Below are positions 45,014-54,954 of a DNA stretch of 64,000 nt, in pieces. Positions within the stretch are counted from its first letter, which is position 1. Each line of letters begins with the position of its first letter. The notes under the pieces were generated by a model. It saw only the letters and a list, made by a program, of their open reading frames with translations. It ran no database searches and had not been told where the DNA came from. Source of the DNA: Anaspis maculata (Eukaryota; Arthropoda; Insecta; Coleoptera; Scraptiidae); contig OX421968.1 of the NCBI GenBank assembly GCA_949128115.1, forward strand, positions 8,928,001 through 8,992,000, written 5' to 3'. The translations under genes were made by a program, and so were the position numbers.

Positions 45014-45192
45014 GGCCGCTATTCTTGAATCGTGTGAGAAAAGTCCCTGGGAGTGAAATACATTCCGCAGTACACTGATGTAGCGAATGTTGCCTAAAAT
45101 CGTGGTTTTTAGGCAACTTTCGCTACAGAAGTGTAGTACGGATAATATAAAACTCCCAGGGACTTTTCTCACACGATTCAAGAATAGCGGCC
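45014..45192. mobile_element. GGCCGC hairpin MITE, TSD CTG, empty site known
   Basis: GGCCGCTATTCTTGAATCG and complement, 179 bp, almost entirely double-stranded as a hairpin, flanked by CTG (45011-45013, 45193-45195). The paralogous site at about 26983 reads ACAGGTAA, i.e. TTACCTGT on the other strand, without the insert. Confidence 0.9.
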
Positions 45193-45538
45193 CTGTGCTT
45201 TCTGCGCACGTCCAAATATCGTTGATATATGTATTACAAAAATAGTTGTATACGCGCATCAAATGCCTCTCTGGCAAATTCTTCTCCGCGGAATATTCAT
45301 TTGCAATATTTATTGAGAAGTTCGTTATAATTTTTAGCGAATTTCCCAGCATGGTTGGCTTCAAAATTCAGAAAATAAAACGCACTTTCAACACGGCGGA
45401 CCAATGTAAATACAAATGGCGCGATCACTCATAGCACACTGTGCGCAGAACGTGCTGAAAACAGCTGCGCGGAATCGCGGATTCTCCATCTTTCTTTTGA
45501 GGAAGCCTGTATTGACCAGCTAGTTGTAGTAACTGATT

Positions 45539-45822
45539 AGGGACGGAGTTGGATTGGTAAAATAAGCGTTGCGAAATCAATCCCTGTGGGTTTATTCCTT
45601 GACAGAATCTCACAATTTAGGTCTCTTTCGAAAGCTACAAGGATGTACTTTGGTTTGAGCCCATTGGCATTTCCAAAATCGAAAAAGCAATGCCAATGGG
45701 CTCAAACCAAAGTACATCCTTGTAGCTTTCGAAAGAGACCAAAATGGTAGGAATCCGTCTAAGAATAAACACACACGGATTGATTTCGCAACGCTTATTC
45801 CACCAATATGACCCCGTCTTTA
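45539..45822. mobile_element. GGACGGAG palindromic MITE, copy 2
   Basis: GGACGGAGTTGGATTGG at the left and CCAATATGACCCCGTC at the right. Arms of about 135 bp with a very short loop near AATCGAAAAAGC. More compact than copy 1. Confidence 0.9.
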
Positions 45823-46719
45823 ACCGTAAACGATTTTGAACAAATGGACCATAACCGGCCTTTTAACCTTGACCGATTATTGGTTGGTTAATCGTAACCG
45901 GTCAAGTCGGTTAACCATAACCGGTCAAACCGGTTAACCGTGACTGGTTTTTAACCGGTTATTGACCGGTTAACCGTGACCGATTTTTAACCGGTTATTG
46001 ACCGGTTTTTAACCGGTTAACCGTAACCGGTTATTCCTTTGCGAAATTTGACCGGTTATTCGAATTTTTTGACCGGTTGACCGGTTAACCGTAACCGGTT
46101 GACAGCACTAATTTTCACACCGTTGAACTATATGTATATTTCAATCTCAACTTTGAACGGCAGTATCTCAGTTATTGTACGTTTTTGAACAAGGTTTCCT
46201 GAACAACCTCCACTTATTTCTTTTTTTGCTTTATCCACTGGTAAAATGTTTGCGATTAAACACGGGACACGTCTCCCTTACAGAAAAACACTACTGGTCA
46301 ATAAGTAGTTTTCAGTATTTAACTACTCAGTGTTAGTAGTTTCTCTGTATTTATTAGTAGTTTTCAGTATTTCGACCCCAGTATTTCATCTTGAAAATAC
46401 TGAACATTTAGTAGTTATAGTAGTTTTAAAAACTGATGCAGTAGTTACTACCAGTATTTAAACGTAAAAGCACTGAACATTCAGTAGTTTTAGTAGTTTA
46501 ATAAACTGGGTAACTACTGCACCAGTAGTTACGACCAGTATTTTGACTTGGAAGCACTAAACATTTAGTAGTTTGAGTAGTTTCATAAACTGGGTAACTA
46601 CTGCACCAGTAGTTCCACCAGTATTCAAACTTGGAAGCACTAAACACATAGTAGAGTTCCGATATTCCAGTAGTGCTAGTAGTAAATATCAGTATATGTA
46701 GCTATATACCTACTTACTA

Positions 46720-47820
46720 TTTCAACAAAAAAGGTGAAGAATGAATGAGCTTCATTAGCGCAATCGAGTCTCTAACAGTTGTTCATGATTTTATTATAAA
46801 ATACCCAAGTTAGAATAAGATGATATTATCAGAGGTACTTTATCAATAATTAATAAAGGAGAATACCACAAGCAAAGCAAATTGTGCAAGCGGAACATGG
46901 AGTAAGCGGAAGAAAATAAACATAATAACCCAACAAGACTATTCCCGCTCTGTTAAATAAACAACCCACCCACATACCTACCTGCACTACCCTACACGCA
47001 CTTCGGTGACAGCAACGTTGCCCAGTACTATATAAAATTGTAAACGGCGTCTAAGAATCCCTTCAATTTGACCGGTTCAGTATGGGTTTAGTTGCTGCGT
47101 TTTGTGATATGGATTCTGACCTGGCAACCATGTCTTCCTGTTTTCGTTTATGCGGCTGTCCAGCTTGCCGGAACAAAAGCATAGAGAAGAAAGGACCGGC
47201 CCTCCGGCCTGCTCTCCATCCTCTGTTCTCTCAACTGGCCGTTCAGTAGAGTTAGAGTGGCTTCTCTTGGGGTTGTTTGCCGCAATTCTATACCTACAGG
47301 TGCATGTTTTTGACTCAGGTGTGTGCGTACGCATATTAAAATCACATTTGGTTACCGTCTTACACCGCGCACGAAATTTGATTATCCAAGTGCGGCTGCA
47401 ATTCCTGATTTACCATCGTAACTCCGATATTTTCTTCATTTCTATCACCGCGCTTCAGAAAATCTGAAACGCCGCGTACCCAAACAAAATGAAGGATCTG
47501 TGAATGTTTGCTGGTTGAATTTACAAATGAGAGAAATAAAGTCTCTGTCGAATTCTAAGACTGGATTTTGTTTTTGTTTGATGACTGCGATGAAATCAAT
47601 AGGTAAGGATTATGAAAGCTGTAGGAGGTAAGAAATGATGTACTTACATAGAAAATGTGTGTTTAATATTTATTGTTATAGGTATTGCTGCTGAATTATT
47701 GGGGAATTACCGAGGGAATTACTGTTTTTTTTTTAGAATGAAATGAAGAGATGGTGCGAGTGTAACACCCGAGGTAACACCATTTCTTTTTTAAATGCCT
47801 TTTCATTTAATGTGATTTTT
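46720..47820. other. Interior of AGTAGT element upstream of the BEN exon
   Basis: A less AT-rich patch (47080-47340) has ORFs on both strands, none with a recognised domain. GATGAAATCAATAG|GTAAGG near 47598 is a plausible donor for the exon preceding the BEN acceptor at 47825, but no upstream exon can be confirmed. Confidence 0.35.
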
Positions 47821-47824
47821 ACAG

Positions 47825-48095
47825 AGCACAAAATTTACCTATATTTGCGATCTCATGAAGGCCTTATTTACGGATGACGAAATGGCCACAAGTTCCCTGC
47901 GACAGGGACACAAGCGAATTTTCAAAAAAGTAAAGAGACCAAAAATCGGTTGAATCCTGAAAGTGTGGAAGCTATAAAAGGTACCTATAAGCAATTAATT
48001 CACTAATTAATTGATGGGATTTTATTAATATCATTTTTTATGTCGTAGTCCATTTGAAGCAACACCAGGGAAGCACCAGTGAAGAGAGTTATTAA
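47825..48095 (+). pseudogene. BEN-domain gene fragment, two exons, frameshifted
   Basis: After a TTTTTACAG acceptor, the frame reads YICDLMKALFTDDEMATSSL then RQGHKR...KRPKIG. A one-base slip then continues LNPESVEAIK up to AAAAG|GTACCT (47980). A second acceptor TGTCGTAG (48048) continues VHLKQHQGSTSEESY to a stop at 48093. This matches the BEN DNA-binding fold pattern (aliphatic-L..LFt.eElatSsl, then L.P.kveaIk). BEN proteins are chromatin-associated DNA binders and repressors. The single frameshift makes this copy a pseudogene or marks a sequencing error. The location between matching transposon ends suggests capture, or that the family normally encodes it. Confidence 0.6.
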
Positions 48096-48174
48096 GCAAA
48101 AAATTGAATAATGAACTCAAACAAAAAAAGAATCAATAAATAATAATATAAACTTTTCACGTTTTGTTTTTTAG

Positions 48175-48230
48175 GACGGAGTTAAATTGGTGAAATGAGG
48201 CGTTGCGGAATCAATCAGTGTGGGTTTATC
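48175..48230. mobile_element. GGACGGAG MITE end fragment
   Basis: AGGACGGAGTTAAATTGGTG through GTGTGGGTTTATC, the first 55 bp of the GGACGGAG family, abutting the AGTAGTTT array. Confidence 0.75.
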
Positions 48231-48689
48231 AGGTGCAGTAGTTTAATACTGCAGTAGTTTAATACTGCAGTATTAATAATACTGCAGTAGTTTAATACTG
48301 CAGTAGTTTAATACTGCAGTAGTTTAATACTGCAGTAGTTTAATTCTGCAGTAGTTTAATACTGCAGTAGTTAAATACTCATATCCGCAGTAGTTGAATA
48401 CTGCAGTATTTAACTACTGTGAGTAGTTGGCCAAATAACTTCTGGGAACTACTCAGTAGTTCCCAGTATTTTTTTTTTAGTAGTTTTCAGTAGTATTTTT
48501 CTGTAAGGGCTGGGATGGCGTTTAATAGGTAATTTCGTAATTTTGCCGATGACGATTGCAAGAGCATAGCAGGATTTGCAGGCAGTTATGATGGAACGCA
48601 GGGACGCGAGTGCAGCACTGTTCAATGTCTGCTTAGACGTAAGGTGTACGGTACGAGTGCGCATATGAATGTTTGAATCAACTGATTGT

Positions 48690-49534
48690 ATATGGATTGT
48701 ATGAAACGTTCAAGTAACGGCTGAACTGGAGTAGCTCATAAGTGGTGTGCAGCTAAACGTTCCAGTAACAGTAAAAGGCATACAAAACTAGAACGTTGAA
48801 ATTATTGAGTTCTCGTGAGTTCTAGTAACCAAAATAGTTATTTATGTACCATGGGCATAAAGTGCCACTTTTTTTCCCCGCTGTGCGAGATTGCGACCGG
48901 GCCGTAGGCCGAGGGAAGCAAGAACAAGGGGAAAAAACGCACTTTAGCCCAAGGTGCATACAATGTTTTTTGCACTGACTAGTGCAAGACTGAAAATTTC
49001 GAGTCATTGAGTCGTTGAAAAATTGTCATGACAGCGCTGATTACTTGGTTGCACGGTACGTCGCACGATCTACCATGCGATCAACAAAATTCGGAATTGA
49101 GGTAGGCTGTGCTTCGAAAGCAGCTAACTCGAAAGCAGGTAAACGTACTAATTTTGTTGTTCTTGTGGTCTTTCGTGTTCCCGACCATTTGAAGTCCATT
49201 TTGCATCGCATCAAGTAGTTACGTCAAAATAGAAGGTGACGTCTCCTCTGACGGATCAAGAGCGCTCGTTGCCATGACGACTTTTTTGCCCAAGGGCTAA
49301 AAAGAGTCACTTTAGGCCCTGTTTTGAGGTCGTAAAATAAGGCATTTAATATAGGTAGTGCAAAAACTATGTTTATTTCTGTAACGTTATGTTGGAACGT
49401 TCAAGTAACTTTAAATTAGAGCGTATTCATAACGTGGCAAAATTACTTCCACCCAATGTTGTTTCAACGTTGAATTATGCAACGTTCCATTTGAGACTTT
49501 TGAAATGTTATAGTAACGTTTGGTAACTTTCAAT
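48690..49534. repeat. AACGTT-rich degenerate repeats, right cluster
   Basis: GAAACGTTC, TAAACGTTCC, GAACGTTG, TAACGTT and similar, in two blocks (48700-48840 and 49380-49534) around a segment with GGGCATAAAGTGCCAC / GGGCTAAAAAGAGTCAC ends (48850-49310). Possible partner of the cluster at 37296. Confidence 0.55.
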
Positions 49535-49883
49535 GTTTAGGGGAGACCGGGGCACTTTCGACACTTTTTCATTGAAGAGACTGTTTTTCAACAAATACAT
49601 CTTTTTACTGACTAAAGTGTGTTTCTCATGAGAAATGGGGACTTTGTTTGAATTCATCGGGACTGCATTCAACCTCTATTGTTGCTGACTTCTTGCTTTG
49701 GGGTGTTTTTTTAACCCTATGCAAAATGACGAAAGTGCTCCACTGGTGCGGTACATTCATTTTTGTGGTGAGGTAGTTTCGACTACCCTATTTTAATTAT
49801 ATATTCTCCCTTAATCTTTTAGTTAGGGCATACAATGTGTCTTTTTTATAATAAACGTTGAGGTGTCATGTAGCTTCTGTAGC

Positions 49884-50002
49884 ACTTCTGTAGCGAAAGT
49901 TGCCTAAAAACCACGATTTTAGGCAACATTCGCTACATCAGTGTACTGCGGAATGTATTTTACTCCCAGGGACTTTTCTCACATGATTCAAGAATAGCGG
50001 CC
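49884..50002. mobile_element. GGCCGC hairpin MITE, truncated
   Basis: Right half and centre of the family (ACTTCTGTAGCGAAAGTTGC to GAATAGCGGCC). The first 60 bp are missing. Confidence 0.85.
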
Positions 50003-50072
50003 CAGGTTAAGGGGCTGTCGGCTGTCATTTTGGTCGGCGCGCGTAAACACTCCCAACTAACCACTGTTATGG

Positions 50073-50517
50073 ATGGTGGATTCATGCATGGAAATTTAAA
50101 ATTTAAAATTTAACATTTAACTTGAGATTTAAGATTCAAGTGTTCACCCATTGGTTTCCCATGTAACCATTTATACATGAAACTTAAAATTTAACATTCA
50201 ATTTAATATTTTACAAGTTGGTTTACTTTCAACTTGGGATTCAAGAAATTAAATGGCGCTTGCGCACTGTATGACATTTTCTGTTTCAACATCAAAATTT
50301 GACAAGCGTTAGTTGCCAAAACGTCACAATCTAGGGATTTCTGATTTTATTTTAGTGACACACCACCGATTTGGCACAATTTGCCAGTCCCATTTAAGGA
50401 ATACAAAATCTTAAATCAAGCTGCATGAATCGAACTCCGGCATTCAATTTAAGTCCCATGAATCTAAAATTAAATCTTGAATTTTAAATTTTAAATTTCC
50501 ATGCATGAATTCACCAT
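50073..50517. mobile_element. ATGGTGGATTCATGCATGG element, 445 bp
   Basis: Ends ATGGTGGATTCATGCATGG and the complement near 50500-50517. AATTTAAAATTTAA-type subterminal repeats occur on both sides. The interior includes TTTGCCAGTCCC. TSD unclear. Confidence 0.75.
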
Positions 50518-50652
50518 TAAAATCTCTGCTAAGCCTCGCGTAAACAAGCTCTGTGTCCACAATTTAAGGTTACATAAGGTAGAGGTATTGGATAAATGAA
50601 CAAATTCAATCAACAAACACTATACCTAGTCATTCTGGTGCCACTGCCCCAT

Positions 50653-51453
50653 CAGTGACGGATTAGAAAGCCGTGGCGCCCTAGGCTGATTCATTTCGCC
50701 CCCCCCCCCCCCCATTCACTTTTGTAACTAAAACAATTGGTGAAGAAAATCCACCCTGATCTTCTCTTCAATCTTAAAAGATTGAATAAAAAAATGTATA
50801 GGCTGTTTAAAAACAGAACAAAACTAACACAATCATAGAGCAGCACATTATTGTAAGTTGGTATGTGAAGTGTTAAACACTAGTGACCACTAGTGACTAA
50901 ATAGACCCTTTCAGCCTGTGGGCAGGTGATTTCCATTTCTATATATTGGTAGAGGTCTGCCTTCTTGAAAAAAGTCATTTTATGTTATTTCAAAGATGGT
51001 GGGTGACATTCATTCGCTTCGTCGCCGTCGCTTGAGCTATAAACGCTCTGTGACGAAAATACAACCTTTTTCCCGGTGTCTCACGCCGGCACCGGGGAAA
51101 AGATCTTCCACCTTTCCAACTGTTTACTTTCGAGTACAGTTATTCGTTTTTCATAAGCAAAGGTGCGTAGGTAGTCACCCTATAATTAGATTTAATTATT
51201 TTATTCATAATTTATCAGTTGCCAGCATTTTTTTTCATTTTTTCCATAGCATTTCTTCACTTGGGAGTGGATGCCGGAAAGTACCTTTCCAACTTTTCTA
51301 GCTGGCCTAAAATTATTGCAACGATATGGAACATGAAAGTACAACATTTTTCGTGAATTCATGCTTTTTTTCAATTTCGCCTCGGCCGGCGCTCTCTTTT
51401 ATCGAGGCGCTCTAGGCTGCAGCCTACTTAGCCTATTGGTTAATCCGTCACTG
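50653..51453. mobile_element. hAT element, 801 bp, TSD TGCCCCAT
   Basis: CAGTGACGGATTAG and TTAATCCGTCACTG ends with exact 8-bp duplications TGCCCCAT (50645-50652, 51454-51461). Subterminal GGCGCCCTAGGCTG and GGCGCTCTAGGCTGCAGCC blocks, and a C16 run at 50699-50714. The 101-codon ORF at 50996-51301 shows no transposase motif. Confidence 0.92.
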
Positions 51454-51549
51454 TGCCCCATACCACCCCATACCATGACTGCTGAATCTGCCCCATCCTT
51501 TCCCATTCACAACTCGAGAGGACACAGGATTATTAGTTGATTTATAGGT

Positions 51550-52898
51550 TGACAAACTACAGAACCTAGAGGTCATTTTGGAGCATATTACAATTTTTTA
51601 TCTTTTCTCTGAAAGATTTTATCAGCAAAAGAAGTTTGAAAGTGACAGCGATGACATAACCTCAAAGTGCAAACAACTGCACCTGCACCAGACAACAACA
51701 AGAACCAGTCATTCAGTCAACCCCACGGCAAAGTGCAGAGCTGCGGACGTGTTGGAGAAGCTTTTTTTGATTTTTAGTTGATCACTGGGTTGATCATTTT
51801 GTAGTGAAATTGGTAAGTAATGTGTTGGGCATCAGATAGTAAACACTACAATGAGCGGCGAACATGTAAATTTTTCTCATGTCCAAAAGACGAAAATGAA
51901 TGAAAATAAATCGAAGAATCTTTTGACATACCTGGTAAATTCACCCTTTCCGTTATTCAAGAAGTCGAACTTGTCATGCGCAAATACCAAGTTTGGTTGT
52001 TTTGGTGGCGTGAGGTTGGCACTGGAAGCCCTGGGCCGCTATTCTTGAATCATGTGAGAAAAGTCCCTGGGAGTAAAATACATTCCGCAGTACACTGATG
52101 TAGCGAGTGTTGCCTAAAATCGTGGTTTTTAGGCAACTTTCGCTACAGAAGTGTAGTACGGATTATATAAAACTCCCAGGGACTTTTCTCACACGATTCA
52201 AGAATAGCGGCCAGCGATGTCAATTTTTTAGACAGGCAACGTCAATTCGGCCATTTTGCTGTTCTTCCCGCCTAGTACCTATCGTACGTTTCAAATCAGT
52301 TCTGTGTTAGTGAAAGTGTGATAGAGTGATAAACTGATAGGAAATCAAATCGAATAAATTAGTGATTAATTATAGCTAGTCATAGACTAGCTAGTAGATC
52401 GTGAGTGGATTCAGCCATGGTCGTTGATAATCGTCCTCACTCGCACTCGCGGTCGACAATTTTGAAAATCTAGGGTCCCTAGCTAACTCCCGCCAGTTTC
52501 GCCGCGCATGACAATTCACATTTTTCCAAGTCAGCGAGAAAGGTGAATACTGTTGTGATTAGGTACGAAAATACGAAATGTACGTCTGGTGAATTATTTA
52601 TTGTTCTAATGAAGTAAGATACCTACATCACTATCACTAATCGCATACTGTTGCCGTTAAAGGCGAAATGTGGAACACGGACCCGGTGCATGTTTATGTA
52701 TTTGCCATTTCTTCACACTTCACGAGCATTGATAGGAGGAAGCGCAAAACCACGCTACCGCTCTACAAGTTGTTCATGCATTGAGGTTTGAGGTTATGTC
52801 GCGCTGTCACATTCAAACTTCTTTTGCTAATATGCTAATAAAAATGATAAAAAATCGAAATATGCTCCAAAATGACCTCTAGGTTCTGTAGTTTGTCA
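51550..52898. mobile_element. 1.35-kb element with 39-bp and longer TIRs
   Basis: TGACAAACTACAGAACCTAG and complement at both ends. Pairing resumes through AAAAGAAGTTTGAAAGTGAC and ATGACATAACCTCAAAG. The interior contains a GGCCGC MITE (52034-52212) and GTGATTAATTATAGCTAGTC. No transposase; the short ORFs (51578, 51851) are unassigned. Confidence 0.75.
52034..52212. mobile_element. GGCCGC hairpin MITE, complete copy
   Basis: 179 bp, nearly identical to 45014-45192. Left flank CTG, right flank AGC, so the expected duplication is not preserved here. Confidence 0.9.
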
Positions 52899-53061
52899 CT
52901 TCGTATCCCAATATAGTTAAATATGCAAGGTAATGCTACAAAAAAATAATTTCTGAAATTTCCTTTACTCTCAGACTATTGTTGGATCCGGCATTTAAAA
53001 ATGGCGATCCTGACGTCACACTAATATCGCGTATTCAGTGTGCAACAGACTCTACACTGTT

Positions 53062-53228
53062 AAGGTACGTTCAGTCAGCTTATTTAGCCACGGTTTTAGT
53101 TTTAGCCGTAAGCGCTGCATCGATTATTGGCTGTTTTGAGGAGGCTGGTTCATAAGAGCCAATGGGCGTCGCTGCGCTTGCGACTAAAATTAAAACTTGC
53201 GGCTAAATAAGCTGACTGAACGCACCTT
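53062..53228. mobile_element. AAGGTGCGTTCAG hairpin MITE, copy 3
   Basis: AAGGTACGTTCAGTCAGC and GCTGACTGAACGCACCTT ends. Arms of about 65 bp with GCTGCATCGATTATTGGCTG near the apex. Confidence 0.88.
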
Positions 53229-54222
53229 CAATTGTTTCATATGAAAGCAACGGAAGCAATGGAAATTATGAACTATTGCAAAATAGGTGTGACTTGCCGG
53301 TTTTCCTTGACTTCGACTTATTATTTTTTTACAGCATAACAAAGCGCACCACCTAGCCATGATTTTAGGTTCGCCATTATGATTTATTGTAAAAAACAAG
53401 ACCGAGTTGCTTATGGACCTTTTCAGAAAAGAGAGACAGATGCGTGCGCGTTCGTACCGCGCAGTTGTGGGGTCTAGCTATAACGGCGCCGAATATCTCC
53501 AACGGAAACTCTGTTCGTTATGAACGAACTTTTACAAATATTCTGCGCGCTGGTCCGACAGAGATGTGTGCGGCACCACAATGCGGCCTTGTGGGGCTGT
53601 GACGTAAATAGTGCGAGAGAGACCGCCTCTATTGAAAAGGTCCATTCCCGCCCATGCTAATTTTTCTAATTATAACGGGGTGTCGAAACTGCCCCAGGGT
53701 CGAAAATGCCCCACTCTCCTCTAGTGGATTGTTACAACAAAGGAACACATTTTCAATATTGATTTCGGTCAATACTGTTCATGATGTATCTGAATTCTTG
53801 AAAATGATTTGTGTTTGGTATTTTCAAGAAGACCAACTGATATCCCGATTTTTTTCCCAAATTTTTTATGAAATAAAAAAAAACAATCTGGTGAATAGGT
53901 CCCTTCGTTTCGTTTTTTTTTTAGTACGCATGTCTGGCGCGAATTTCATAGTTTCGTACACCGATATTGAAAATTAACACTAAAAAATATTGTAGGGCAC
54001 CTAAAATTCCACAAATAATTTGGTTGAATGTTAGATACCATTTTTTATATTCAAAGGAAATGTTTCATTGAAATTCAGTTCAATGATCATTTGTGAAAGT
54101 TCAGGAACGACGAAAATGGCAACAGCGCTCAAGACAACAAGACATCGGCGCCAACTGCCACTTGTGATAATTATGAACACACTTCTCGTTTCTACCTGGC
54201 CTACATTTCATTTGCTCATGTT
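53229..54222. other. No gene recognised
   Basis: Contains ATGGACCTTTTCA (53414) and TGAAAAGGTCCAT (53633) as short inverted ends of a possible 230-bp GC-richer element. The remainder is AT-rich. The 107-codon ORF at 53654-53977 has no domain. Confidence 0.4.
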
Positions 54223-54330
54223 TTGACGAAAGAACACAACTTGTTGAAAATGGCTGTACCGAGAAGGAAGTTCAAAGAAGCTACGAAGAGATGCATTTAC
54301 GGTATGTGTAAAAGTGACAGCCAGGAACCA
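54223..54330 (+). pseudogene. THAP zinc-finger N-terminal fragment
   Basis: The frame reads MAVPRRKFKEATKRCIYGMC then KSDSQ. RxCxYGxCxSDSR is the opening of a common insect THAP subtype (Cys-x4-Cys, followed by the SDSR loop). The following sequence does not continue the domain (no FxxFPKP or Cys-x2-His), and the frame ends at 54444. Either a first exon whose partner is missing, or a fragment. No donor is obvious at the end of the similarity. Confidence 0.45.
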
Positions 54331-54462
54331 GTAGTTGGTCAGGCGGCTAGACAGAGCATGCAACGTTGCCATTCAACTGACAGGTGTACGAATGTTTTCA
54401 AAATTTGGAGCCTTCAAGCATGCGCACCTGCCCAAACGAAGTAGCCTATTTATAATAGGGGG

Positions 54463-54666
54463 TTATTTTCCGATATGTTTTCTCTCCGTCGCACACTTGA
54501 CCTGAAACAATTTCAATTTAATTTTGTCCACGATTTTTCGAAATTCCGCCTGTGTGGGATGGTTGGAAATGGAAGTGTGGTTTTTCTTATTCAGTTTTCC
54601 ATTCGTTACGTTCGGTACATTGCCATATTTTTTCATCCTGTCCCTAATTAGTTCCAACTTTAGCAT
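54463..54666 (-). CDS. Possible 67-residue protein or last exon, divergent from PLEKHJ1
   Basis: An open frame from ATG at 54666 to TAA at 54463. Strongly basic and helical (MLKLELIRDRMKKYGNVPNV near the start, FRKIVDKIKLKLFQV near the end), with no cysteine-rich or repeat character. A TAA lies just upstream in frame after CCAG, so it could also be an exon following an acceptor at about 54688. It lies 288 bp from the PLEKHJ1 start on the opposite strand, so a shared promoter is conceivable. Family not recognised. Confidence 0.35.
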   Translation of the reverse strand: MLKLELIRDRMKKYGNVPNVTNGKLNKKNHTSISNHPTQAEFRKIVDKIKLKLFQVKCATERKHIGK

Positions 54667-54954
54667 AAAAATCGCCTCATTTTACTGGACTGGGACTATT
54701 CGTATGAACCTCGTATCTTTAAATTGAAATTGACATGACAGCTGACAGTTGAAACGTCAGAAATGAGAAGGGTATTAGGTTATGTTTTGATGTGGTATTC
54801 ATATTGGTGTACTCAGTACTGGTATTCTATTGATACATTTCACTTAATTAGCTATCAGCTGGACGATTTTCAGTTTGAACATGCCTTGTATAGTGAATCC
54901 TCAGCATTTAGCTAATTGAAGATTCTGCTGGGGTGTAATTAGAACGGCTGCAAA

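Larger units (their letters stand above)
44567..45538 (+). repeat. THAP-bearing dispersed repeat, copy C
   Basis: The reverse complement of 26640-27440. Interrupted at 45014-45192 by a GGCCGC MITE with TSD CTG. The downstream edge abuts the GGACGGAG MITE. Confidence 0.85.
37783..46110. mobile_element. hAT-like 8.3-kb element with ACCGGTTA subterminal repeats
   Basis: Ends TAGTGCTGTCA and TGACAGCACTA, flanked by ATTTTCA (37776-37782, 46111-46117). That is a 7-bp repeat, or 8 bp if one base at the right junction was lost. Next to both ends (37812-38030, 45833-46100) ACCGGTTA-type words are packed in degenerate tandem. No transposase is visible; the body is filled by foldbacks, a THAP repeat and MITEs. 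Confidence 0.75.
37632..46265. mobile_element. Foldback element split by the 8.3-kb ACCGGTT element
   Basis: Left arm 37632-37782 (CCAGTGGATAAAGCATAAAA, ACGTACAATAACTGAGATAC) and right arm 46111-46265 (TTGTACGTTTTTG complement, GCTTTATCCACTGG) are inverted complements 8.3 kb apart. Removing 37783-46110 joins them as one short foldback of the CAGGGTG class. Confidence 0.7.
46275..48509. mobile_element. AGTAGT-ended element, 2.2 kb
   Basis: Ends CCCTTACAGAAAAACACTACT and AGTAGTATTTTTCTGTAAGGG (21-bp TIR, one mismatch), with CT on both sides. Subterminal regions (46282-46700 and 48235-48490) consist of AGTAGTT/AACTACT words; on the right, AATACTGCAGTAGTTT repeats about nine times. The body contains a BEN-domain gene fragment and a MITE end. 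Superfamily undetermined. Confidence 0.8.
49535..53721. mobile_element. Candidate 4.2-kb element, GGGGAGACCGGGGCA ends
   Basis: GGGGAGACCGGGGCACTTTC at 49539 and GCCCCACTCTCCTCTAG near 53705-53721 are similar in inverted orientation. Both also carry TTTCGACAC/GTGTCGAAA nearby. The TSD is not certain. If real, it encloses a hAT element, a 1.35-kb TIR element and several MITEs. Confidence 0.4.
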
